Positions 39,811-49,381 of a stretch of DNA of 64,000 nucleotides are shown here, piece after piece (positions within the stretch are counted from its first letter, which is position 1; each line of letters starts with the position of its first letter). Origin of the DNA: Closterium sp. NIES-65. Its lineage: Eukaryota; Streptophyta; Zygnematophyceae; Desmidiales; Closteriaceae. The stretch lies in the NCBI GenBank assembly GCA_948144175.1, contig CANXME010000213.1, positions 1,488,001-1,552,000 on the forward strand, in the 5' to 3' direction. Below the pieces are notes generated by a model. That model searched no databases, was not told where the DNA came from, and worked only from the letters and a program-made list of their open reading frames with translations. The translations under genes and the position numbers were made by a program.

Positions 39811-40062
39811 TGTCGAGAGTAATAGGCTAAGTTGAAAGAATGGGCCTAGGCTTAGTAGCCTAGGCCCGTACTTAGGTGTCGAGCGGGTTTTACCCTAGGG
39901 GAGAGTATCGAGTGAGTTGAAGAGAAGTTGGGAGAATGTGTGGCTTCACTATAGTTTTGAAGTACATATAGCAAAGGAAACACATAAGGTGCACCACCAA
40001 TACAAAGTTTAAATAACTACACTAACTACAGCTACAGGCAGTTACAAATATAAGTTGTGACA
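39811..40062 (-). repeat. 5' LTR of N2
   Basis: 252 bp, same sequence as the left copy by eye; flanked on the right by CCTTG. Confidence 0.92.
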
Positions 40063-40067
40063 CCTTG

Positions 40068-41008
40068 GTATGCAAGGGGAAGACCGTGGTGTAGCGCGTG
40101 TAGTCGTCGACGACTAGCAGAAAGTACCGCTCGTGGCCCTGTCCCCGGACGCGGGCGGGGCCCCACACGTCCAGGTGGAGAGTCTGCAGAGGAGCCTCTG
40201 TGGGAGGGAACGAGGAGGAGTGAGGAGCGGCGCGCTGCCGCCCCTCGACACAGGGAAGACAGGGAGGAGCAGGCGAGGGTGGGAGGGGAGGGAGAACCCT
40301 AGGAAGACCAGAGACAAGGTACCTGGGGTGCATGCCGCGAAGGCGCTGCACTGACGGGTGACCAAGGCGGTGGTGCCAGAGGACAGTCCTGTGCGTCAGG
40401 GAGCGACACGAGCACGGGGCCGATAGCTGACCTGACGCAGACGCAGACGCATTTACCTGAGGGGACTCAGTGGTCAGTGTGTACAAGTCCGACCCCGGCT
40501 GTCGAGTGAAGGTAGCCAGGTGACGACCCATCTGGGCACACGTGTAGTGTGTCACACGCTCGTAGGCAGGGGTGAACTGGTGAACACCCGCGTCCTGGAG
40601 CGCGGAACCCGCCACCAAGTTCCTAGAGAACGAGGGGAGGTAGAGGCCCGACAGCGTGCCAGACGGGACAGCAGGACAAGGGAGGGCAGTGGTGGAGGTC
40701 GCAAGGACCGGACCCCCTGAGGGGCCAGCCAGGGAGACAACAACCGGTCTAGGAAGCTGCTCTAGGGCAGTGCGGTCTCGAAAGAAACAGCGGGAAGCAC
40801 CTGAGTCCAGTGTGAAGGTGTGCAGTGCCTCAGTTGGTGCGGTACCAGCAGACGCAGACGCACTAGCACCTAGGGCAGCAGCCTCACCAGGACCTAGAGC
40901 AGCAGACGCACTAGCACCTAGAACTACAGCCTCACTGTTCCCAATACCCAGGTCGGGCGGTACACTCAGGTAACAGTCACCCTCAACACTAATAGTCAAT
41001 GCATACAT
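40068..41008 (-). pseudogene. Protease to integrase N-terminus of C6
   Basis: Minus frame: MYALTISVEGDCYLSVPPDL; protease HTFTLDSGASRCFFRD (about 40800-40830); FTPAYERVTHYTCAQMGRH; GAG-pre-integrase TVLWHHRLGHPSVQRLRGM with CLPCVEG; integrase LHLDVWGPARVRGQGHERYF (first catalytic Asp) and VVDDYTRYTTVFPLHTK, where N2 cuts in. All motifs read intact in this block; it continues at 38757. Confidence 0.86.
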
Positions 41009-41597
41009 AGCAGCAAGGATAGCATCATAATCAAGAGCAAAGATATCAATCCCCTTCTTAAGCAGATCAGCCCAGCGGGGCAGCTCAGAGGCGTCAGGAA
41101 ACTGCTCGTGCCAGGCGTTGTCGAGGCGAAAGAAACAGCGCTGTGCCGTGTGAAACCTCCCACAAGTCTAGCCAGTGCGGTCACCTGTGCGGATGACGTA
41201 CGGGCAGGTACCTCCACCCCCAGACCCCCCACGCTGAGAGTACCACTCACGGAGCTACTGGGGCAACTGGGGCTTGCTGGGACGCTGTTGCTGCTGCCTC
41301 TGGCCGCTGCCGAACCCGCCACGCTGCACCGCTCCACCGCGCCCTCCACCAGCTCCACCACCGCCACCACTGCCACTACCACCACCTCCACCTCCACCAC
41401 CGCCGCCTCCACCACCCCCGGCTCCGCCACTGCCTCCCCCACCACCAGCACCACTCCCACCACTGCCGCCACCGCCACCGCCACCGCCCCCTCCACCACC
41501 ACCTCCCCCGCCGCCGCCTCCTCCACCCCGGCCCCCCTTGCCCGAAATTAATCGGACGGCCCTCAGTGTCAAAGGTGAGTACAGTGGGACTGGCCAT
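41009..41597 (-). pseudogene. Truncated Gag of C6
   Basis: Starts MASPTVLTFDTEGRPINF at 41597, then jumps straight into the GKGGRGGGGG glycine tract: about 200 residues of the Gag core are deleted (junction near 41540). Downstream frames hold the LREWYSQRGG motif (after a Gln-to-stop change) and CPYVIRTGDRTG with a stop, then CGRFHTAQRC, i.e. the CX13CX3HX4C motif. Without its core domain this Gag should not assemble particles. Confidence 0.8.
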
Positions 41598-41689
41598 AGT
41601 GGTAGTAACAGTAGCAGCAGTAGTAGTAGCAGTAGCAGCAGTAGTAGGAACAGGAGAAGTAGTAGCTGCACGTGGGGCAGCGCGGCTCG

Positions 41690-42130
41690 GTCAAGGCGGC
41701 GCGATTCGGGCGGTGCGACTCAGGCGGCGCGGCTCGGGCAGGTAGGGCGGCACGACTGCGGGCCTATGCCCTGCGCTAGGCGGCGGCCTACGTGGGGGCG
41801 GCGGCCTACGCGGTGGCGGCAGCTGACGCGCTGGCGGCGGCCTACTTGTGGGCGGCGGCCTACTTGTGGGCGGCGGCCTTCGTGGGCTGAGTGACGGCCT
41901 ACGCGGCAGTCGACGGGCAGCACGCACGCTGCTCTAGGGGCCGCGCGAGGCCAGGGCGGGCTACGCGTGGGCGGCGTCGACGGCGTGGGCGGCTATCTGG
42001 TCGCGCGCACATGAAATGGGCCGCGCGCGGGCGGCTTGCGGGCTGCGCGGGCAAAAACGGGCGGCGCGGGCGACTAGCGGGCGACACGGCCGAAAAAAAA
42101 AGCGGGGCGCTCGAGGGCGCACTAAGAGTG
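41690..42130. repeat. Repetitive leader of C6
   Basis: GCGGCGGCCTACGTGGG-type units (41775-41890), CGGCACGACT and GGGCGGCTTGCGGG repeats up to about 42090. It is shorter and less regular than the leaders of C1, C3 and C7. 41600-41680 is a GTAGTAGCAG simple repeat. Confidence 0.7.
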
Positions 42131-42211
42131 AGGCGCACGAGGGCGCAACTAGCGGAACGATGGGTCCTTAGGTAAGTGGTCCTAGGGCTAGGACCTACGC
42201 TCTTTATACCA
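42131..42211 (-). promoter_or_regulatory. Primer-binding site and leader stem of C6
   Basis: Minus: TGGTATAAAGAGC (42199-42211) abuts the LTR. The stem GGTCCTAGCCCTAGGACC follows directly. Only the first six bases match the initiator-Met consensus, plus GAGC further on. Confidence 0.62.
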
Positions 42212-42320
42212 TGTCAGAAACAACAAGTGATTGAACTATGAACATTGGTGATACTAGTAGGAAACCCTAGAGTAGTGTACCCCTTAAAGGCTAACACACC
42301 ATAGCCTACACAGTAATAAC
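42212..42320 (-). repeat. 5' LTR of C6, larger part
   Basis: 109 of 126 bp; the remaining 17 bp (TGTCAAACATTATATAT on minus) are at 50559-50575 across C8. ATAAC at 42316-42320 and 50554-50558 is the C8 target repeat. Confidence 0.9.
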
Positions 42321-43492
42321 TGCGGAGATAACTGCAGCAACGGGAGCTAGGCTACGGGCTAGGCACGTGTGCTCGTGTGATCTCTGCGTTCTTTGTTCCT
42401 TAGTCGTTTTCCTTGTGCGCACACTACCTGCTAGTTCACGGGGAAAATTGGCAAGAGTTTCACTAGGAAAAGTTCAGAACAATGGGTACAATGAAGTTGG
42501 CAATGCAAGACTACATCAGAGCAAGCGTTCAGGTCGGCCAACTGCCAGCGCAGCTTGGTCGACCGCGTTCCAGCACGACTTCGTCGACCGCGCTCCAGCA
42601 AGGCAAGGTCGACGGCGTGCCAACGTCGCAGGTTGACGGCGTGACAGCGTTGCTCACGCAGGACAGCAGTGCACCCTGCTTCGCAGTTGTGCGCAGATGA
42701 TTGGCGCGCAGAGTCTTGTCACCTGCACAGCGCACACACCACGTCAACCTCGAGCTGACGACTGCCTCTGATCGGCCACGTCGACCTCGGGATACCACTA
42801 CCGAGGTCGGGCTCGCCAACTTCACCTGGGCGACCGTCGCACTCCTCCGCAGCACTTCGTCACCCAGGTAACCTAGTCGACCAGGCAACCACGTCGACCA
42901 GCAGCTCCCGTACGTGCCCGTCGACCTCCCAAGTCGACGACCACCTCCACGTCAACCTCACCAGGTCGACGACACCATCGGTCGACCTCCTCCAGGTCGA
43001 CATCCCCTCTGGTCGACCAGCTTCACGTCGACAAGCACTCCTGGTCGACCTGCTCCTCGTCGACCAGCACTATCGTCGGCCGACCACCCACGTCGGCCAC
43101 CCGAAGCTGGCGTCACGAAGTTGACGCCCCGCTACTCGACGCCCAACTGCTCGGCGTCCTCAGTCGAGGTCGACGTCGGCCCCTCCTTCGTCGACCACCA
43201 GGTCCAGTCGACCACTAACAGGTCGACCAGCAGTCCGTTAGCCGACTGCCGAAGTCGGCTTCCCCAAGTTGACGTCACCAAGTTGACGTCCTCCGCAGGT
43301 CGACACCCAAGTCGACCTCCCTGAAGTCGGCGCCACCCTGAAGTCGGCGCCCGTGCAGTGGTCCCCCGTGCAGGTCGACCTCCTCGTCGACCAGCTCACC
43401 CACTGCTACAGGTCGGCTGCTCCCCTCACACCCGACCACGAAGTCGGCTCCGCCCAAGCGAGGACGGGGCCAATACACAACTCCCGTTGACA
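42321..43492 (-). repeat. 3' LTR of C8
   Basis: 1172 bp, minus TGTCAACGGGAGTTGTG to TTATCTCCGCA. Preceded on the minus strand by polypurine tract GGCAGGGGAG (about 43493-43502). Dense in GTCGAC palindromes like the 5' copy. Confidence 0.95.
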
Positions 43493-43953
43493 CTCCCCTG
43501 CCGCGTTCACGCTTGGGCCCCCAAGTCCACTCGGCAGTACTCCTCAGAGAATAGCTCGTCGACATGCACCCAACACACAGCACGTCGTCCACCGCACCAG
43601 CCATGCAAGAGGGCATGGCACCTACTGCTGCACGTCGTTGTCGCCGTCGCTCACGTCGGCCAAGCGCACCTGGCCGATTGCGACGGAGCACCGGTTGAAG
43701 GCCGGATAGTACAGCGCCTTCGTCAGGAAGTCGGCCGGCTGCTCAGCGGTTGGGATGTACTGCAGCGAGAACTTCCCGCGCTTCACCATGTGCTCCATGT
43801 GCTTGAGGTTGCCCGTCAACCCCATGCCCTCGGCGACCGTGATGGCCGACTTGTTGTCCACTCGCAGGACAGTCGGCTTCCCGGCGTCCAGTTGCCGGAA
43901 TTCTGCGAGGAGGAAGCGAAGGCGGCGTCCCTCCTTGCCAGCTTCAGTGGCCC

Positions 43954-44159
43954 CCACGTACTCCGACTCGGTCGACGACAGCGTCGCGCACTTAATGCGC
44001 TGGCTCGACCAGGAGACTGCAGCCCCTCCGTAGACGAACACGTAGCCACCCGTGCTCGTCCTGTTCTGTTTATCACCAGCGTCGTCGGCGTCCACGTAGC
44101 CGACCAGCTCCAGCGACTCAGGTCCACCGCCGAACTCCAGTGCGGTGTCGCGCGTATTG
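43954..44159 (-). repeat. 206-bp direct repeat in C8 RNase H, copy 2
   Basis: Identical by eye to 44478-44683; both encode the start of RNase H up to STESEYV. It brackets the inserted second RT segment. Confidence 0.9.
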
Positions 44160-44477
44160 TCGCGCTGCTGCTGGTGGCAAGCAGGTCGTCGACGTAGACC
44201 AGCACCCAGCAGGTTACTCCACCCTCGCCGACTTTGAAGTAAAGAGCCTCATCGACCTGGCTCTTCTTCCACCCGGCGCCGACCAGCACATCGTTGAGTG
44301 CCAAGTACCACAACAGCGGCGACTGCTTTAGCCCGTATAGGCTCTTCAGCAGCTTACACATCCGGACGGTTCCGTCGTTGAAGTATTCTGGCTGGGACAT
44401 GTATAGCACCCGATCGAGCTTGCTCTGCAGAAAGGCGTTCTTCATGTCGAGCTGCATCAGGTTAAGGTTGAGGACGG

Positions 44478-44683
44478 CCACGTACTCCGACTCGGTCGAC
44501 GACAGCGTCGCGCACTTAATGCGCTGGCTCGACCAGGAGACTGCAGCCCCTCCGTAGACGAACACGTAGCCACCCGTGCTCGTCCTGTTCTGTTTATCAC
44601 CAGCGTCGTCGGCGTCCACGTAGCCGACCAGCTCCAGCGACTCAGGTCCACCGCCGAACTCCAGTGCGGTGTCGCGCGTATTG
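44478..44683 (-). repeat. 206-bp direct repeat in C8 RNase H, copy 1
   Basis: Partner of 43954-44159. Upstream it joins the main RT copy normally; downstream it joins VLNLNLMQLD of the inserted RT segment. Confidence 0.9.
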
Positions 44684-45330
44684 GCGAGGTAGGCGAGGCA
44701 GCGGTCGACCTCGCGCCAGTGCTGGTCGCTCCTCACCGTGAGGCCGCTCCCCAGCTTGCTGCAGGCGAAGGCGATGTCCGGCCTCGTCGTCGTCGCCGCG
44801 AACTGCAGCGAGCCGACCTTCTGCCGGTACTCCTCTTCCTGCCGCTCCTGTGCCTCCTCGTCATCAAACGTGAGCTCGGCGTAGGCATCGACCGAGACCG
44901 GCGTCTTCGGGGTGCGCCCGGTCTGCTCCTCGTCGATGAAGCGCCTACGAAGCTTGTCGGCGTAGCCCTGCTGGTGCAGCCATAGCTTCCCCGCCGACCT
45001 GTCGCGGACGATCTCCAGCCCGAGATACTTCTGCACCGGCGAGATCTCACGCAGCTCGAAGGCGGCTTCCAGAAGCCCCTTCAGCTCCTTCAACATCGCG
45101 GCGCTACTGCTGGCGGCAAGTAGGTCGTCGACGTAGACCAGCACCCAGCAGGCCACTCCGTCCTTTCCGTCCTTGAAGTAGAGAGCCTCGTCGACCTGGC
45201 TCTTCTTCCACCCAGCGCCGACCAGCACGTCATTGAGCGCCAAGTACCATAGCAGCGGCGACTGCTTTAGCCCGTATAGGCTCTTCAGCAGCTTGCACAC
45301 CCGGCCGGTCCCGTCGTTGAAGTAGTCCGG

Positions 45331-45837
45331 CTAGGACATGTAGAGCACCCTGTCGAGCTTGCTCTGCAAGAAGGCGTTCTTCATGTCGAGCTGCATCAGG
45401 TTGAGGTTGCGGTCGGCGACGATGCTGAGGAAGATCCTCAGCGTGACGTAGCTGCCCACCGGCGCGAACGTCTCGTCGTAGTCGGCGCCGTACACCTGCG
45501 TGAAGCCCTTCACAACCAGCCTCGCCTTCTCGCGCTCGACAGTGTTGTCGACGTGGTACTTCGTCGTCAACACCCACCGGTTCTTCATGACGTTCACTCC
45601 CGGCGGACGTTCGACCAACTCCCACGTTCCCATGTTGAGGAGGCTGCGAATCTCCTCCTCCATGGCGGCCTTCATCGCCGGGCCCTTCCAGCTCGCCAAC
45701 GCCTCCTTCACCGTCATCGTCAAGATGTCCCAACGCTGCTCGGGGTCGGCTAGCATGTCGGGGTCGAGCTCTGGAAACTCCTCATCCTCCTGGGCATCGT
45801 CGTACAGCAGGTCGTCGTCATCGTCCACGTCATACAC
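45331..45837 (-). pseudogene. RT N-terminal part of C8
   Basis: Asp/Glu-rich pre-RT stretch, then ASWKGPAMKAAMEEEIRSLL, TWELVERPPGVNVMKNRWVL, KARLVVKGFTQVYGADYDET and MQLDMKNAFLQSKLDRVLYM. A TAG at 45331 replaces the Gln of SQPEYF (kept in the inserted RT segment at 44400). A frameshift near 45840 separates it from the integrase C-terminal frame. Confidence 0.87.
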
Positions 45838-46692
45838 CGTGGGAAGGCAGCGGGGACGAAGAAGTCGGGCGGCCTCCGAAGTCGGCCTGAACGCCGTGGT
45901 CCTGGCTGGACCTCCTCGGAGTCCCCTCCATCGTTACTGTTGTCGCTGCCCTCGGCGTCCTGCTGCTCCTCAGCCGGCGTCCCAGCCGACTTCTCCCCTA
46001 TGGTCGGCTCCCCTGCCGGCTGCCCGATTGCCGACTGCTTCTTGGTCGGCGTCACTGCTGCCTGCTCCTTTGTCGGCCGCTGGTCCTTGACCTGCTTCTC
46101 GACCTGCTCCTCCCCTGTCGACGTCGACTGCAATCCCACGTTGACCTGCCGCTCGTCACGTCGGCCACCGGCGATGCACTTGGCCGAAGGCGACGTCCCA
46201 CTACTCCCCTCATCGCCGGAGGCCGACACCGAGGTCAGCCCACGCAGGTCGGCCACGAGGGGAGGGGCAGGGGTCGAAGGGGGAGAGGTAGGGGGGCGGA
46301 CGTCCTCAACGTCCGTAATAGCAAGCTCACTGACCTCGGCAAGCAGTGGCAGCGACGCCGACGAGGTGTCAGAGGGCGGGGTGGGCGACGAGCGGCCGGA
46401 CACCGACCCGTACTCCGTCTTCCATTCGGCCAGAGACAGCTCCTCGTAGAACACCACATCCGACGTGGTGACCACCCGGTCGACGTCGACGTCGAGAAGC
46501 TCCCAGCCCTTGCTCGCCGCCGACACGCCAAGGTGCAGGCCCCACCTGGCCTTCGGCTGCAGCTTCCCACCACGCTGCTGCTCGGTGACTAAGAACTGCG
46601 CCATGCAGCCCCACACCCGCGCCAGCGACAAGTCGGGCTTCTTCCCGGTCAGCAGTTGGTACGGCGTCGTCCCCGGCGGCAGCGCCGACCTC
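45838..46692 (-). pseudogene. Integrase C-terminus and linker of C8
   Basis: The frame from 46631 reads MSLARVWGCMAQFLVTEQQR, GWELLDVDVDRVVTTSDVVF and EELSLAEWKTEYG, the post-integrase domain. A Ser/Pro/Thr-rich linker with KQVKDQRPTKEQAAVTPTK and RRSGRLRRPPDFFVPA follows. Joined to the upstream Gag-IN frame by a frameshift near 46690. Confidence 0.83.
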
Positions 46693-49275
46693 TCAAGGCA
46701 GTTGTGGACCCGAGACGGCCTGCCGGAGAGCGAGGTGCCACCAGTGGTGCTGCACGCCCATGTGCAGCAGCATTGTCCGCACCGACTCCACCACCGTCCT
46801 CATCTCCCGCTCCGCCATGCCGTTCTGCTGCGGGGTGTATGGGCAGGTCAGGTCGTGGACGATCCCCTGTCCGTTCACGAAGTCGGTGAACTGCTTCCCG
46901 AGGAACTCCCCTCCCCGGTCAGATCGCAGCATCAACACCGACTTCTTCGTCTGCCGCTCTGCCACCGCCAGCCACTGGACGAAGGCTTGCAACGCATCTG
47001 ACTTCTTGGCGACCGGCTTCACCCACACATAGCGGGTCTTGCGGTCCTTCAGCAACAAGAAGTACAGGCTGCCATCCTTGGCAGCCACGCGGAATGGCCC
47101 GCACAGGTCAATGTGCACGACGGCCAGCACATCGTCGGCGTCGGAGCCTTGGTCGGGGAAGGTGTGTCGCGGCAGCTTCCCGCCGACGCACGAGACACAT
47201 GGGGAGTCGGCGTCCGTCGCCGACTTGAGGTCCAGCCCAGTGGCGACCTCGTTCTTCGCTGAGCTCCGTATGGTGTCCATGCCGACATGTGCAAGCCTCG
47301 CATGCATCCGGTCCGGCGTCGACTTCGTCTTCGAGACGATCGCCCGCAGAGCCACCACCTCCGACGTGGGCGGCGTCGACCTCGTCGCGCAGGGACGCAG
47401 GTCGGGGCAGAGGACTCGCCCAGAGTACGTCGCCCGCCCGAGCACCTCCCCTGCTGCCGAGACGAGCAGCATGCCGTCTCCGTCCTCCTGCAGCTTCACT
47501 CCGTGCTCCTTCAGCTGGCCGGCCGACAGCAGGTTGGCTCGCACACCTAGGACGTACAACACGTCGGGGATGAGCACCTCCTTCCCGGCCTCTCCTTGCA
47601 GGGAGACAGTGCCACGGCCCTGAACGTCCTGCAGCGCCCCATTAAAGCCGCGCACGTGCTTGATGGAGCCACTCGGCTGCAGGTCGACGAAGGCTTCCTT
47701 CGTTCCCATCAGGTGGTGGGAGCAACCGCTGTCGAGCAGGACCACCGCCAGGTTCGCCTGCACAGCCGCCGCCACCGCCTGGAAGTCCTCTCCGGCCTCC
47801 GGCGCCAGAGAGATGGTCGGCTCCACGACGCCGACCAGCGAGCACGACGCCATCTTGTCGTCTCGCCCCTTGCCGCCTGCAACGGAGTCGGCGTCCTTCG
47901 CCGAAGTCGATGCCTTGATCGATTGTTTCTCCTTGCGCGGATGATTTCCTCCACAACGAGGACGACGGCTGCCAGACCTCCCGCGGCCGCCCTTGTCGTC
48001 GTCGTCGGAGTCACTGTGGTCGGGACAATCGAAGGAGAGGTGATCGGGGCTGTGGCAGATCCAGCACTCCCGACGTCGACCTCCTCCTCCTCGACCGCCG
48101 TCCTTGGTCGACTTCTTCTCGACCTCCTTGGTCGACTTCCAGCCACCGCTCCCGCCGCCCCCAGACTGTCCGTGCTGTCCTGGTCGGCCTCCTTGCTTTG
48201 CCGGAGCGACAAAGTTGGCCTGCGCCAAGAGCTCCTGCGATCGCTCAGCCTCCTGCATCGCCTTGTCCTGCAGGATGTACGAGGTCAGGTTGTCCTCGAT
48301 GAGCGTCGCCCTCGTGCTCGGCGCCATAGACAGCCGCTTCAGCAGGTTATAGCTGCTAGACAGTCCCTGCATGACATGGGTGATGTACGACGCCGTGGAG
48401 TACTGCGCGCCGGCCATCCTGATGGTGGCGAGAATTCGCCTGGCTCGGTTGCAGTAGTCGGTCGCACTCTCCTCGTCGCCCATACGCAGGTGTGTCAGCT
48501 GTCCCTCCAGCTGGGCGATGAATAGGTCGTCGGTGACCTGGTACGACGACTCAATGAAGTGCCACGCCCGGTGGCCGGCGTCGAGGTACTCCCGGCACCA
48601 CTTCAAGGCGATCTGCACGCCCGGCGAGCAGCACCGCGAGATGACCGTGAAGGTCAACAGCTGCACGGCGCGAAACTCCGCACGCAGGTCGGGGTGGTGC
48701 TCCCCCGGCGTCGCCACGGTCCCTCGGGCGAAGCCGATCAGCCCGGCCATCTCCAGCTGGGGCTCGATGGCTTCCTTCCAGGTGAGAATGTCGGGTCGAC
48801 CGACCAGCGGAGGGGTGACCGAGATCCTGTCCGGCGTAAACTTGAAGTAGCCGTAGCTCGGCGCAATCCCACCTGCCGTCACCTGGGACGCCGACATCGG
48901 CGACACCCCACTCCGTCGACCTCCGATGTCACCCCGCGAAGAGCCTGCAGTCGCCGACGACTGCATCCCTCGCGCCTGAACGCCGCCGACTTCACCGGCG
49001 TGTATCACACCTCGTTGCCTCGACGTGCCTCCAGCACTGCTGCCGACTTGACCACCACCGGCGTTGACGCCCACGTCGACGCCGCCTTCGTTGTTCACCG
49101 GACGAGGAGAGGCAGGTCGGGACGGGTGCTCCGTCGCCCACATGGAGCGGAGTCCAGCCTCGACGACCGGCCAGGGCAAGTCGCCATACTCATTGGCCTC
49201 GTGCTTCCTCCTCGCGTTCTCCAACCGTGCCTCTAGGGTGTCCACCACCCCCGCGTCACCTACGGCTCCTACCAT
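46693..49275 (-). CDS. Gag-PR-IN polyprotein of Copia element C8
   Basis: 860 residues from ATG 49275 (MVGAVGDAGVVDTLE); the open frame extends 10 codons upstream from a TTG. UBN2-type Gag with FIAQLEGQLTHLRMGDEES and YITHVMQGLSSSYNLLKRL; zinc knuckle CWICHSPDHLSFDC (CX2CX4HX4C, about residue 400-415); protease VVLLDSGCSHHLMG (about 513); NLLSAGQLKEHGV; GAG-pre-integrase HARLAHVG with CVSCVGGKLPRHTF; integrase HIDLCGPF, LRSDRGGEFLGKQF and TPQQNGMAEREMRTV. Ends where a frameshift interrupts the integrase. All visible catalytic motifs are intact. Confidence 0.9.
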   Translation of the reverse strand: MVGAVGDAGVVDTLEARLENARRKHEANEYGDLPWPVVEAGLRSMWATEHPSRPASPRPVNNEGGVDVGVNAGGGQVGSSAGGTSRQRGVIHAGEVGGVQARGMQSSATAGSSRGDIGGRRSGVSPMSASQVTAGGIAPSYGYFKFTPDRISVTPPLVGRPDILTWKEAIEPQLEMAGLIGFARGTVATPGEHHPDLRAEFRAVQLLTFTVISRCCSPGVQIALKWCREYLDAGHRAWHFIESSYQVTDDLFIAQLEGQLTHLRMGDEESATDYCNRARRILATIRMAGAQYSTASYITHVMQGLSSSYNLLKRLSMAPSTRATLIEDNLTSYILQDKAMQEAERSQELLAQANFVAPAKQGGRPGQHGQSGGGGSGGWKSTKEVEKKSTKDGGRGGGGRRRECWICHSPDHLSFDCPDHSDSDDDDKGGRGRSGSRRPRCGGNHPRKEKQSIKASTSAKDADSVAGGKGRDDKMASCSLVGVVEPTISLAPEAGEDFQAVAAAVQANLAVVLLDSGCSHHLMGTKEAFVDLQPSGSIKHVRGFNGALQDVQGRGTVSLQGEAGKEVLIPDVLYVLGVRANLLSAGQLKEHGVKLQEDGDGMLLVSAAGEVLGRATYSGRVLCPDLRPCATRSTPPTSEVVALRAIVSKTKSTPDRMHARLAHVGMDTIRSSAKNEVATGLDLKSATDADSPCVSCVGGKLPRHTFPDQGSDADDVLAVVHIDLCGPFRVAAKDGSLYFLLLKDRKTRYVWVKPVAKKSDALQAFVQWLAVAERQTKKSVLMLRSDRGGEFLGKQFTDFVNGQGIVHDLTCPYTPQQNGMAEREMRTVVESVRTMLLHMGVQHHWWHLALRQAVSGPQLP

Positions 49276-49381
49276 AGTGACTACAGCACAGTTGCCGGCC
49301 TGCAACTACGAAATAGGTAAATGGTGTCTACGTCGACCTGACTGAAAGGTAAGTCGTGTGCCTTCCACGCTCACCGCACCA
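49276..49381 (-). other. Short leader and primer-binding site of C8
   Basis: Only about 100 bases separate LTR and Gag. The minus strand beside the LTR reads TGGTGCGGTGAGCGTGG, which is not initiator-Met type; the priming tRNA cannot be named from sequence alone. No minisatellite is present, unlike the other families. Confidence 0.65.

Larger units (their letters stand above)
38763..40062 (-). mobile_element. Non-autonomous LTR element N2
   Basis: 1300 bp; LTRs 38763-39014 and 39811-40062 (252 bp each, apparently identical or nearly so), exact target repeat CCTTG (38758-38762, 40063-40067). Polypurine tract TATGGGGGAG (minus) beside the 3' LTR and primer-like TGTTATCGGAGC beside the 5' LTR. 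The 796-bp interior has no retroviral coding domain; it shares with N1 a CACTGCTGCAG block, a C-rich block and the hairpin/GC-unit block near the primer site. The near-identical LTRs make it one of the youngest insertions. Confidence 0.92.
43622..45330 (-). pseudogene. Rearranged RT-RNase H of C8 with internal duplication
   Basis: In transcript order: RT with LLKSLYGLKQSPLLWYLALN and YVDDLLAASSS (45300-44690); start of RNase H LELVGYVDADDAGDKQNRTS (44478-44683); then a second, diverged RT segment LNLMQLDMKNAFLQSKLDRV to YVDDLLATSSS (44160-44477); then RNase H again (43954-44159), continuing through VGATEAGKEGRRLRFLLAEF, VLRVDNKSAITVAEGMGL and EQPADFLTKALYYPAF. The two 206-bp RNase H blocks look identical while the two RT segments differ at many sites. 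Only the last RNase H copy is complete. Confidence 0.88.
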
